A stretch of DNA of 37,522 nt from JARYLZ01 sp964388275 (GCA_964388275.1 CAYLZD010000036.1:1-37522); one strand, 5' to 3'; counted from the stretch's first letter, positions 15,143 through 23,497 are shown. The notes: generated from the letters alone by a model not told the origin. A program made the numbers and translations.

Positions 15143-15900
15143 TTACGGATAAAACGATCCTCTTTTTTGCGGCCGTTTCGCGGCGCGCGCGCGCGGCGGC
15201 CTTCGCGGTCCTGCTGGCGGCCTTTTCGTCCTCCTGTCCGGCGGACCTGTTCTCGCAGACGACCGTCACGGCGGCGGAAGCGCTCGCAGGCGTGCAGAAG
15301 GAGTTTTCCCGCATCAACGACTACAGGGCGGACCTGCGCGTGGAAACGGACATCCCCGGCGTGAAGACTCCTCCGATGGAGGCGACCCTCTACTTTCGCA
15401 AGCCCGACCGCATGCACCTCGAGGCCAGAGGTTTCGCCATGCTCCCCAGAGACGCGGTGAGCTTCAATCCCGGCGTATTCACCGAGGACGCCTACGACGC
15501 GACCCTGCAGGGAGAGGAAACAGTGGACGGCGTTCGCTGCCTGAAGATCAAGCTTCTAGCGAAATTCGACACCCTCCGACTGCAGCGAGCCATGCTCTTC
15601 GTTGATCCGACGCGCATGCTGGTGATGAAATTGAACACCGATCCGGCGCAGGGCGGCTCGGCTGAGATCAACATCAAATACGTTTTCGTTCAGAACAGTT
15701 TCTTTCTGCCGGGCCGCGTGATTATCGAGATGGCGGCCGCGGCCGCGCCGCGAGCAGGGATTCCCGGAAAGCCGCCGAGATGGGAAACGGGAGCGCAAAA
15801 TTCGAGAGGGAAAAAACCCAGGATTACCATGACCTATTCAAATCATGTCGTAAATAAAGGCATACCTGACGCGGTTTTTTCGAAGGAGAAACGCCGATGA
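15139..15900 (+). CDS. LolA-like periplasmic protein
   Basis: A 253-residue protein whose ATG overlaps the permease stop (ATGA). The first ~45 residues are a long export signal (basic start, Ala/Leu-rich core, then DLFSQ). The body resembles the LolA/LolB-like outer-membrane lipoprotein-sorting fold: an N-terminal helix (AEALAGVQKEFSRINDYRADL, here summarised as LAGVQKEFSRINDYRADL), a strand ending in YFRKPDRMHLEA, a VDGVRCLKIKL strand and FVDPTRMLVMKL. LolA-like proteins carry lipids or lipoproteins across the periplasm. A poorly conserved basic linker (~residues 195-225) precedes the last strand. The Cys at the end of the signal is not in a proper lipobox. Pairing with an ABC-2 permease hints at lipid or lipoprotein handling, but that is inference. 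Confidence 0.72.
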   Translation: MITDKTILFFAAVSRRARAAAFAVLLAAFSSSCPADLFSQTTVTAAEALAGVQKEFSRINDYRADLRVETDIPGVKTPPMEATLYFRKPDRMHLEARGFAMLPRDAVSFNPGVFTEDAYDATLQGEETVDGVRCLKIKLLAKFDTLRLQRAMLFVDPTRMLVMKLNTDPAQGGSAEINIKYVFVQNSFFLPGRVIIEMAAAAAPRAGIPGKPPRWETGAQNSRGKKPRITMTYSNHVVNKGIPDAVFSKEKRR

Positions 15901-17810
15901 CTCTCTCAAGGAAACGGATGCTTCTCGCCGCTCTGCTGCTTGCAGCCGCGGCGGCGGAAACGATGGCCGGAGAACCGGACGTGCTCCGTTACACGGCTCG
16001 TATACGCTTCGACCTGTCGGCGCAGCGGTTGTACGGAGAGGCGACACTGCTCGCGATAAATCCGGGCGACACTCTTCATTTGCATCTCAGGGATCTCGCC
16101 GTCACCGGAATCATTCAGGACGGCCAAGCCCTGGCATTCGAGCACGAGCAGGGCGGCCTCAGCATATTCCTCGATGCCGGAGGCCGGAATTCCGACACGG
16201 TCGAGGTCACGATTTCCTACAACGGCAAGGCCACCAGCGAAGCGGGTTCTTCCTCATGGGGCGGATGCTTCTGGGGACCGACGACTTTCGCGATGGGAGT
16301 CGGCTTCCATGCGCCGTACATCTCGATGACCCGGCACTGGCTGCCTTCGAACGACGTGCCGGACGACAAAGCGACCTTCGACTTGACCTTCATCGTACCG
16401 CAAGGCATGACCGCCGCGGGATCGGGCCTGTTGGCCGGAAGGACGGACAGCAGCGGATGGACCTCCTGGAGATGGATCGAAGGACATCAGACGGCGACAT
16501 ACCTCGTGACCTACGCCATCAGCGGATACGCGATAATCCGTGGCGAGTGGAACGGGATACAGCTCGAGTACTACGTGCCTGCGGCAGACTCGGCGAAAGG
16601 CGTCGCACATTTCGCGTCCGTGCCCTCCATGCTGGAAGCATTCACTTCGGCGTACGGACCTTATCCGTTCGACAAGGTCGGATACTGCATCACGCCGATA
16701 GGATCTATGGAACACCAGACCATGATAAGCTACGCGGCTTCGCTGTTGCGTCCTCAAGTGGCCGGTTTGACGGCCGCACACGAACTGGCGCACCAATGGT
16801 GGGGAGACTGCGTAACCGCCCGCACTTTCGCGGACGCCTGGCTGAGCGAGGGTTTCGCCACTTTTTCCGAGGCGGTGTACATGGAACATCTGGGCGGACG
16901 CGCCGCATACGAGGACAGAGCGAGGCAATTCGCGTCGGATTATCTGAACCGGGTAGCACCATATGAAGGGATTTTTCCCCTGCACGATTACCCGCGGGCT
17001 TCACCCTCTTCCAATTATCCCGGGACCATTTATGACAAGGGCGCGGCGGTGCTGACGATGCTGCGGCACATGCTGGGCGACGATACATTCTTCGCCGGTC
17101 TGCGGGCGTACAAGAATGCGCGCGCTTACGGCACAGCCGACACGGAAGACTTCCGCAGCGCGATGGAAGCGCAGTCGGGCATCGACTTGGGGTGGTTCTT
17201 CGACCAGTGGGTGTATCTGCCCGGATATCCGATCTACGTGTCCCAGAAGATCGCCGCCGGTGGTTCGGGACCTTTCCGGATCCGTCTTCTACAGACACAG
17301 GACACAAGCCGCTTTCCGCTGTTCCGCATGCCTCTCGACGTCTTCATCGCGCTCGAATCCGGCGATACTCTGAGGACCTCCATCTTCACCGAAGCGGCGG
17401 CGCAGCAGGAATTCGTTTTTCCTTCCGTTCCGGCAAACTCCGTGCGCTGGTACTCCCTAGATCCTTCGAATCTTGTGCTGAAAAAGATTTCCTACACGAC
17501 GGTCAAGGCCGAGACCGAGCCTGATGCCGGGACGTCGGGTTTCCGCCTGCATCCGGCTTATCCGAATCCATTCCACAGCAGCGGCGCTTCCGGCGCTTCA
17601 GTGCTCCTGGAAAGCGGATCGAACGCGCATATCCGCATCGATCTGCACGATTCACTGGGCCGCCTTCTGGCCGTTTGCGCCGATTCGGAATTCCCGCCGG
17701 GCCTGAACCCCGTTTCCATTCCATTGAACGGCCTGCCGTCCGGCATTTATACGATAAGAGCGACCGGAACGGAGCGCTACGAGGTTCGGAGGATTCTGGT
17801 CAGCCGCTGA
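15897..17810 (+). CDS. M1 family metallopeptidase with T9SS sorting domain
   Basis: A 637-residue secreted zinc peptidase. A signal peptide (~residues 1-24) is followed by the M1 beta-domain, then a gluzincin domain: HELAH at 295-299 and Glu318 in WLSEGFA bind zinc. The exopeptidase motif GAMEN is seen as GSMEH (269-273). A ~90-residue C-terminal domain starts with AYPNPFH (~residues 555-561) and ends in a basic RRILVSR, typical of type A T9SS sorting signals. So the enzyme is probably exported through T9SS and kept at the cell surface or released. AAGGAG precedes the ATG, which overlaps the LolA-like stop. It is the last gene of the trpS operon. It probably degrades peptides outside the cell; substrate is unknown. 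Confidence 0.9.
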   Translation: MTLSRKRMLLAALLLAAAAAETMAGEPDVLRYTARIRFDLSAQRLYGEATLLAINPGDTLHLHLRDLAVTGIIQDGQALAFEHEQGGLSIFLDAGGRNSDTVEVTISYNGKATSEAGSSSWGGCFWGPTTFAMGVGFHAPYISMTRHWLPSNDVPDDKATFDLTFIVPQGMTAAGSGLLAGRTDSSGWTSWRWIEGHQTATYLVTYAISGYAIIRGEWNGIQLEYYVPAADSAKGVAHFASVPSMLEAFTSAYGPYPFDKVGYCITPIGSMEHQTMISYAASLLRPQVAGLTAAHELAHQWWGDCVTARTFADAWLSEGFATFSEAVYMEHLGGRAAYEDRARQFASDYLNRVAPYEGIFPLHDYPRASPSSNYPGTIYDKGAAVLTMLRHMLGDDTFFAGLRAYKNARAYGTADTEDFRSAMEAQSGIDLGWFFDQWVYLPGYPIYVSQKIAAGGSGPFRIRLLQTQDTSRFPLFRMPLDVFIALESGDTLRTSIFTEAAAQQEFVFPSVPANSVRWYSLDPSNLVLKKISYTTVKAETEPDAGTSGFRLHPAYPNPFHSSGASGASVLLESGSNAHIRIDLHDSLGRLLAVCADSEFPPGLNPVSIPLNGLPSGIYTIRATGTERYEVRRILVSR

Positions 17811-17824
17811 CATGGCTTCGCACT

Positions 17825-17869
17825 GTATCCTTGCCGCCTTTTCATTTGTCATATACTTGTCAAGGATAC
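17825..17869. repeat. 9-bp inverted repeat with 27-bp spacer
   Basis: GTATCCTTG (17825-17833) and CAAGGATAC (17861-17869) are perfect complements 14 nt after the M1 peptidase stop. No T-tract follows, so it is a poor terminator; it could be an mRNA 3' structure or a regulator site for the gene at 17999. The remaining part of the 188-bp gap shows nothing clear. Confidence 0.35.
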
Positions 17870-17998
17870 GCAACATGCTTCGCGTTAAGCCTTGATTCAT
17901 CACTCATATTTCGGTAGCTTATAAAGAACTATGCATTCCATGTTGAAAATTCTCACAGACAAATACAAATCGCGTTCATTTTCCCAGCGGAGGACACT

Positions 17999-20065
17999 AT
18001 GAGAAAAATTCTACCGGCAAGCATTTGCGCCGTTTTCGGCGTGTTTTTCCTTGCCGCGCCTTTGTCGCTCCAGGCGCAGGGCAACATCGATTGGGAGGAA
18101 CTCTGGCTGGTGCAGCAGCCGACCAGCAACACCCACCCGATTTACGGTTGGATGGCCGGCCAGCGCCAATACACCGGACTGGCTTATGACAAGTTCCGAG
18201 ACAATCTCTACATCGTCAATCCCGGACTCTGCGCCGTCGCAAGCATCACGATCGGCTGTCCGAAAATTCATATCTGGGATCCGCTGACGGGTCTTCCGAA
18301 AATGACTGAAGGACGCGTCGCGAAGGGGCAATACGGCCTCACTGAAGGACAGGGAGGCCAGATACCTATACCGTCGGACACGATTGTCGGCGTTTTGACC
18401 GGCACCTGGCCGAACGGCTGGTACAACAGTTACAGCCAGGGGCAGTTCCCGATTTACAAGATCGACCTGGATGACGAGGCGCCTCCGCGCATCTTCGTGA
18501 CCAACCTCGTGGCGCCCATCTACGGCATCTGTTTCCCCGGTCCACCCCCAAACTGCCGGCCGGAATATCTCGCCCAGGGACCTCTGCGCGTCTGGAGATG
18601 GAACACTCCCAAATCGACGCCCACCCTGTCGTACATAACACTGAATCCGCAAAGCGGTTATCTCTCGCCCGGCACGCTCGGGACACCGGACATCGCGTAC
18701 TCCGAACTTCCCTGGACACGCTGGGGCGACGCCCTCGAAGTGGTAGGCAAACGCGGTTGGTATGACTTCGGCAACGGTCTGGAACATGTCGACAGCGTGC
18801 GCATCTTTTCATCCGGCGGCGTTTTCGACGGTCAGTCGGAAACCAACCGATACATAGCCGTGATAACCACCGACCGCAGGCCTAACCGGCTGGCGAACCA
18901 GTTCGGCATTCAACTGGATTACCGGGTCGCAATCAGAATGCGCTCGTCTCTGGAAGGAATCGCTTCCCACGGCATAGCCGCCACCGGCACGCAGTCCTTC
19001 GCTCAGCTCTGGATGGACAACAACGGCCGCGTCACGACACTCAACAATCAGTTTCAGAGTGCGGCGGCGGTCCCCCAGGACATGTTGATGACTTTCAACC
19101 ACTCCCTGTCGTCCGATAAATACACCGGCACCGGCGATTCGGGGCCGATCGTCTTCTTCTCCATCGCGGAAAACGGAAACAAATTCCTAGCGTGCGCCGA
19201 CGGTCTTCCGACGAATCCGGGCGTTCCGACGGATCCGAATTACAATACCAGAGCGAGAGTCATGAACGTGACGCGGACCGGACTCGAAGCCCGCGAGCCG
19301 TTTTTCGGCGACACACCGTACCTCGGACAGAAGACGCTGACCAACAACTCGGGCACGCAGAACTACATAGCCGACATCGACGTCAAGCTCGAACCCGATC
19401 TCGACAGCGGCAAGGGCTATTTCGTCACCCTGTTCGTGCTGATGTCCAACAACGGCATCGCCGCTTTTCGCTCCCGCCGGCCGATTCTCCCTGTCGAACT
19501 CGCGACCTTCAAGGCAACGCTGAACGGAAGCAACATCGACCTGATGTGGAACGTCACGCAGGAAGTCAACAACTACGGTTTCGAGGTAGAGCGCAGTTTC
19601 AACCGCGGCCGCGACTGGGAAACCATCGGCTTCGTGGGCGGTCGGGGCACCAACAGCATGCCGGCGGATTACCGCTATTCGGATCCGGTAACCGAAACAC
19701 ACACCGGCACGGGACACGCCCAATACCGACTGAAACAGGTGGATACCGACGGCAAGATTCAGTTCTCTCCCGTCGTGGATGTATACCTGGGCGAAACGCC
19801 TGAAGGGATCGAATTGTCGCAGAACTATCCCAATCCTTTCAATCCGAGCACATCCATAAGTTACCAGCTGCTCAAACCGGGCTACGTCACCCTGAAGGTC
19901 TTCAATGCCATGGGCGAGGAGATCAGCACACTTGTCAACGAAGCCCGGGACGCCGGCACGCATGTGGTGGAGTTTTCGGGCGAAGATCTGCCGTCAGGCG
20001 CCTATCTCTACCAGTTGAACGTGGACGGGCGCATGCTTCAGAAGAAAATGGTCCTGATGAAATAA
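17999..20065 (+). CDS. T9SS-secreted protein with fibronectin-like and sorting domains
   Basis: A 688-residue protein with a clear signal peptide (cleavage after QAQ-type ALSLQAQ, residues ~1-26). The first ~490 residues form a large unrecognised region that may be beta-propeller-like; it is rich in Trp, Gly and Pro and has recurrent Tyr/Trp-Asp/Gly segments. Next is a fibronectin-III-like module (residues ~500-600: PVELATFKATLNG, NNYGFEVERS, YRLKQVDTDG). The C-terminus is a canonical type A sorting domain (QNYPNPFNPSTSISY to KKMVLMK, ~605-688). CGGAGGA lies just before the ATG. The protein is expected at the cell surface; its activity is unknown. It stands alone between the trpS operon and a strong terminator. 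Confidence 0.9.
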   Translation: MRKILPASICAVFGVFFLAAPLSLQAQGNIDWEELWLVQQPTSNTHPIYGWMAGQRQYTGLAYDKFRDNLYIVNPGLCAVASITIGCPKIHIWDPLTGLPKMTEGRVAKGQYGLTEGQGGQIPIPSDTIVGVLTGTWPNGWYNSYSQGQFPIYKIDLDDEAPPRIFVTNLVAPIYGICFPGPPPNCRPEYLAQGPLRVWRWNTPKSTPTLSYITLNPQSGYLSPGTLGTPDIAYSELPWTRWGDALEVVGKRGWYDFGNGLEHVDSVRIFSSGGVFDGQSETNRYIAVITTDRRPNRLANQFGIQLDYRVAIRMRSSLEGIASHGIAATGTQSFAQLWMDNNGRVTTLNNQFQSAAAVPQDMLMTFNHSLSSDKYTGTGDSGPIVFFSIAENGNKFLACADGLPTNPGVPTDPNYNTRARVMNVTRTGLEAREPFFGDTPYLGQKTLTNNSGTQNYIADIDVKLEPDLDSGKGYFVTLFVLMSNNGIAAFRSRRPILPVELATFKATLNGSNIDLMWNVTQEVNNYGFEVERSFNRGRDWETIGFVGGRGTNSMPADYRYSDPVTETHTGTGHAQYRLKQVDTDGKIQFSPVVDVYLGETPEGIELSQNYPNPFNPSTSISYQLLKPGYVTLKVFNAMGEEISTLVNEARDAGTHVVEFSGEDLPSGAYLYQLNVDGRMLQKKMVLMK

Positions 20066-20086
20066 TACGTCCATCATTCCTTTCTG

Positions 20087-20119
20087 AAAAGGCCGGCTGT
20101 CTTCAGCCGGCCTTTTTTT
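20087..20119 (+). terminator. Strong intrinsic terminator
   Basis: A perfect 9-bp GC-rich stem, GGCCGGCTG (20091-20099) with CAGCCGGCC (20104-20112), has a TCTT loop and is followed by seven T residues. Four A residues precede the stem. It lies 25 nt after the stop of the T9SS-type protein. Confidence 0.92.
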
Positions 20120-20324
20120 CGCGCGCCCGGAAGGCGGAGGACGCGCGGGGAATGCGTCGAGAAGGCGAGCCATCGCTGAGGACGGACCGGAGTTTCATTC
20201 CCACAGCGCGCGGCGGGAACATTCAAGCCTGGAAACGCGTGTAAGAAACCGCGATGCTTCGCCGTTCAGACGCGGCGAACTCCACCGCCGCGGGGAAAAT
20301 CTCACAACAAACGGGAGCAACGAC

Positions 20325-20708
20325 ATGAGCGACAAACACGATCCGTCTCACTTCGAGTTTGAACACCTGTTCGCCCGAAAGGTCAACGGCGCGGTTTCCG
20401 ACGGCTCGGGTAACGGAATGATCATTCCGGCCGGAGAGATCGCCGATATGCCCGCGAATACCGCCGGCCTCGAGAGCGTCGATACGGACGGGAATATCTT
20501 CGAAGACGGGGGCATGCTGGGAGGATACTTCGACCAAGAAGGCAACCGGCTCGATCCGGATTCAGTGCCGCGACCCGGGCTCTGCATATGCTGCGCGGAC
20601 AACGACTCGGTCGACAGCGGAAAGGAGATCCTGTGCAACCTCACCAGGCTTGAACAACGCGACGAGCCGGAATTCCGCTGCGGGAGCTTCGTACCTTCCG
20701 AAACGTGA
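20325..20708 (+). CDS. Small acidic four-cysteine protein, function unknown
   Basis: A 127-residue protein that I do not recognise. GGGAG lies about 8 nt before the ATG and the composition is coding-like and acidic. The N-terminal ~80 residues are rich in Gly, Asp and Ala. The C-terminus holds cysteines at 87, 89, 90, 104 and 119; C87-x2-C90, C104 and C119 are spaced as in a small zinc ribbon, and the surrounding residues (LCICC, ILCNLTRLEQ, EFRCGSF) look conserved in character. There is no signal peptide or membrane segment, so it is probably cytoplasmic. It stands alone between a terminator and the convergent corrinoid genes. A metal-binding or regulatory role is only a guess. Confidence 0.7.
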   Translation: MSDKHDPSHFEFEHLFARKVNGAVSDGSGNGMIIPAGEIADMPANTAGLESVDTDGNIFEDGGMLGGYFDQEGNRLDPDSVPRPGLCICCADNDSVDSGKEILCNLTRLEQRDEPEFRCGSFVPSET

Positions 20709-20807
20709 CAGACGAGCGTCCGCGAAGCTCCGGTTCATCGGACCCGGAGAAGCATGGCGGCTTTTGATGCGCGGAGCGCCACCGCTAATCGGGCGGGGAC
20801 CCGCAAA

Positions 20808-22043
20808 TCAACAGGGCTGTTCCGTCACATCGTAGACGCAAGCCGCGGCTTCTTCGGCATATGCGTCGAGAAGCCGCATATCGGCGTCGAAGAAGTGGTC
20901 CGACGGGGATAAAATGTAAGCACCTCCACAGCCCGCCTCGCGGAAACAGCGCCGCACCTCCTCTCTTGTTCGTTCAGGGTCGACTCCTTTGAAGAAATGC
21001 GCCTGATCGAAACCGCCGATCATGCATATCGAATTGCCGGCCATGCGTTTCGCCTCCGACAGATCGGCGTCGCCGCCCATGTCGGGCGGCGTGAAGGTTT
21101 CGACCGCGTCCGGTCCCAAGGCGAGCAGCTGAGGAAGTATCGGCATTATTCCACCGCAGATGTGATACACCACGCGCCGCCCGGCGCGTTGGACGGCTTC
21201 AACGAGAGGTTTGTCGAACGGCGCGACGAACTCCTCGAAAATGGCGGGAGAGATTACCGTGGAGGAGGCGTCACCGCCGCCGAGTTCTATGAGATCGAAT
21301 TCGGCGTCATGGAGGGATTGAGCCCATTGAAGCTTTCTTCCCTGCAGGACGGCCAGAAGTTCGCGCACCCAGCAGGGATCGTCATACGCAGCGAGTATGA
21401 GCTCCTCGATGCCGTACAGGGCGGCGGCATCCTGCCAGCATCCCGGTTGACCATAGATGTCGAACCCCGGGACTGCGCCGCGCAGTATTCCCCTTTCCCC
21501 GAAATCGCTCGCCGCCCTGTTCACCGCATCGGTGTCGCAAAGGCCGACTGGAGCGTATGCGGCGACTATTTCCAGATCCGATTTACTCTTCAGCAGACGC
21601 TCCGCGACCCAGGTGGTGTGCGCGTCGGACTGAAGAACCGATGTAAGATCGCGGCGCGGCGTATGAATATAGTACCGTATTGTCCGATATCTTTGATCCG
21701 GGAGGTCCTCCGTTTCGATGCGCCATTCCTCGGTCACGATACGGCGCGGTTCGGCCGGACCGGGACGGTGCGCGGGATCGTGATACCGCCCACTCGCCTC
21801 GTCGGCCCTGACGGGAGCAAGCCACAGGACGGCATCGAGTCCGAAACGGTCGAAAAATCGGCGCGGAGTCATGCCTCCCATGATCCCGTCAAGGAAGGAA
21901 GGCATCAGGTGGTGCGTCGTAACCGGGAGCCTGTCCGGAATTCCGCGGTCGAGCGCGGCAAGCAATCTGCGTCTGGAAGTCATGGAGGCATCCGATCTTC
22001 TGTCGTTCCGCGTTTCCCCGTCAGCCGGCGCGGCGTCTGACAC
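20808..22043 (-). CDS. UroD/MtaA-type methyltransferase family protein
   Basis: A protein of up to 411 residues in the uroporphyrinogen-decarboxylase/cobamide-methyltransferase superfamily. Family features are RRRLLAALDRGIPDRLPV near the N-terminus, DLIELGGGDASSTVISP in the middle and VVYHICGG (His294-x-Cys296), the zinc-site motif of MtaA/MtbA-type methyltransferases, which separates it from heme-pathway UroD. The third metal ligand is not obvious: the usual Cys region reads GGAYILSPSDHF. It probably moves a methyl group to or from the corrinoid protein encoded two genes upstream; the small-molecule partner is unknown. I used the GTG at 22043 because CAGGA lies close to it and it overlaps the upstream stop; the ATG at 21983 is an alternative. 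Confidence 0.82.
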   Translation of the reverse strand: MSDAAPADGETRNDRRSDASMTSRRRLLAALDRGIPDRLPVTTHHLMPSFLDGIMGGMTPRRFFDRFGLDAVLWLAPVRADEASGRYHDPAHRPGPAEPRRIVTEEWRIETEDLPDQRYRTIRYYIHTPRRDLTSVLQSDAHTTWVAERLLKSKSDLEIVAAYAPVGLCDTDAVNRAASDFGERGILRGAVPGFDIYGQPGCWQDAAALYGIEELILAAYDDPCWVRELLAVLQGRKLQWAQSLHDAEFDLIELGGGDASSTVISPAIFEEFVAPFDKPLVEAVQRAGRRVVYHICGGIMPILPQLLALGPDAVETFTPPDMGGDADLSEAKRMAGNSICMIGGFDQAHFFKGVDPERTREEVRRCFREAGCGGAYILSPSDHFFDADMRLLDAYAEEAAACVYDVTEQPC

Positions 22044-22734
22044 AATCCTGCATGTCGCAGATCCCGCAGTCGTACTCCTCGCGCCGCAACGCGGGGCCGA
22101 TTCCGATCACGCCGCTGACCGATTTCAGGGGAGTCATCAGGGCGCTGCCGTTCAGTTCAATCCCGCAAAATCCTTCGGGAAAAAGAGAAAACAGGATATG
22201 CTGATCCGATACAGGCCAGCCGCAGTAGCCGGGGCTGTAACGGTTGCTCAAGCTCATCCCCGAGGAAGCGGCGACCTCCCGCAGCCGGTCTTCGACGCGA
22301 TCCGCCGCCAGTTCCGCCAGTTCGGATCCGATCGCGTCGGCCAAGAAATGGTCGAGACCGTCCTTCGAAACGGCGAGTTCGCTCAACCAGGCGTCGAAAG
22401 CCGATCCGGCGCCGGCGGCGAACAGGGCTGCGGTTTCGGCGCCGCGCAGCTGTCCGGCTATCAAGGCGCCTGTGGACAGTCCGGCGCGACCGGCGAGTAT
22501 GGAATCGCGCCGCACGGTAACGCAATCCGCGGGAAGCAGGACGAATCCGCCGACGGTTTGCGTGAATCGGCGTGAAGCATCGAGCAATTCGGCCAGACGC
22601 TCAGCGACAAGCTGCGGAGCGGCGTCGAGATCATAGCCCAGATTGCGGACGATTCGGGGGATCGATGGCTTCAGTTCAGCGAACGACGGCGACCAACACT
22701 CGACGACGGCGCCTTCGGGCGGAGCTCCCCTCAT
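22021..22734 (-). CDS. Stand-alone MetH activation-domain protein with Cys cluster
   Basis: A 237-residue protein. Start is the ATG at 22734, which overlaps the corrinoid-protein stop (ATGA). The C-terminal half matches the B12-dependent methionine-synthase activation domain: SNRYSPGYCGWP (163-174), the S-adenosylmethionine-binding motif region, and LKSVSGVIGIGP (~203-214). It ends in C223-x2-C226-x4-C231, a cluster seen in separate activation-domain proteins and a possible iron-sulfur or metal site. In MetH this domain uses SAM and an electron donor to rescue oxidised cob(II)alamin. Here it is encoded next to a corrinoid protein, so it probably reactivates that protein. The stop overlaps the methyltransferase start. 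Confidence 0.85.
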   Translation of the reverse strand: MRGAPPEGAVVECWSPSFAELKPSIPRIVRNLGYDLDAAPQLVAERLAELLDASRRFTQTVGGFVLLPADCVTVRRDSILAGRAGLSTGALIAGQLRGAETAALFAAGAGSAFDAWLSELAVSKDGLDHFLADAIGSELAELAADRVEDRLREVAASSGMSLSNRYSPGYCGWPVSDQHILFSLFPEGFCGIELNGSALMTPLKSVSGVIGIGPALRREEYDCGICDMQDCVRRRAG

Positions 22735-23441
22735 GGCGGCGATATACCCGAGCCGCCGGTCGTCTTCAGAAGGAAGTCCACGGCGGATTGAGGGTCCGCT
22801 CCGTATGCGTCGGCGCCAATTGAAAACGCAAACTCTTCGGTGACCGGCGCGCCCCCCACGATGACCGGAACGGCGGGGAAAGCCGCCCTCAAAACGGATA
22901 TCGTCTCCTGCATATTCAGCATCGTGGTTGTCAGCAGCGCGCTCAATCCCACGACGCACCCCGGCGCGGCGGATACTTCTTCAGCGAAGCGTTCCGGCAT
23001 GACATCGATTCCGAGATCCCTGACCTCCCAGCCGGCGCCTTCCACGATCATCGAAACCAGTTTTTTTCCGATGTCGTGCAAATCTCCACGCACGGTTCCG
23101 ATGACGAACACGCCGCGTCTTTCAAGTTCGCTTGACTGGAAATACGGCTTGAGGTGAGTCATCGCCGCATTCATGGCGCGGGCCGCCAGGAGCACATCCG
23201 GCACGAAGATCCGCTTCGCCCGGAAATTCTCGCCCACCCGGTTCATGCCAGCGATAAGGCCATGTTCCAGAACAAGTTTCGCCGGAGTTCCCTCGTCCAA
23301 AGCGAGCCGCGTCAACTCAAAAGCTCCCGGCTGTCCGCGCATCTGGGGCGGATACGTCGCGTCCGCGTCCGTTTTTCCTCTTTCGACGCAGTCGGAAATT
23401 CGCGCAAGCAGATCGGCGTTCGGGATCGGATCATTCATCAT
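22731..23441 (-). CDS. Corrinoid (B12-binding) methyl-carrier protein
   Basis: A 236-residue protein of the MtaC/MtbC/MttC family. The N-terminal helical cap domain (~residues 1-105) ends before the Rossmann-like B12 domain. B12 motifs are GTVRGDLHDIGK (GDLHDIG with cobalt-ligand His122), GLSALLTTTM (the S-x-L motif, Ser167) and VGGAP (196-199). It carries a methyl group on cobalt between partner methyltransferases. It is the first gene of a three-gene unit with the activation-domain protein and the UroD-like methyltransferase; adjacent starts and stops overlap. No MtaB, MttB or MtqB-type substrate enzyme is beside it. ATG codons at 23441 and 23438 are both possible; neither has a good ribosome-binding site. 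Confidence 0.92.
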   Translation of the reverse strand: MMNDPIPNADLLARISDCVERGKTDADATYPPQMRGQPGAFELTRLALDEGTPAKLVLEHGLIAGMNRVGENFRAKRIFVPDVLLAARAMNAAMTHLKPYFQSSELERRGVFVIGTVRGDLHDIGKKLVSMIVEGAGWEVRDLGIDVMPERFAEEVSAAPGCVVGLSALLTTTMLNMQETISVLRAAFPAVPVIVGGAPVTEEFAFSIGADAYGADPQSAVDFLLKTTGGSGISPP

Positions 23442-23497
23442 GCTGAAAGATACGCAGCGCGAAGCAGACGAACCACAGTCCGGTTCGGTGTGAAAAC

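Noticed and set aside
17825..17869. Rho-independent terminator for the trpS operon
   Set aside because: The loop is 27 nt and no T-tract follows, so it is listed only as an inverted repeat.
20997..22040. 347-codon plus-strand open frame
   Set aside because: Antisense to the UroD-like gene; no domain.
22735..22959. N-terminal extension of the MetH-activation protein
   Set aside because: It would overlap the corrinoid gene by over 200 bp and is Arg-rich and non-homologous; the ATGA overlap at 22734 gives a natural start.
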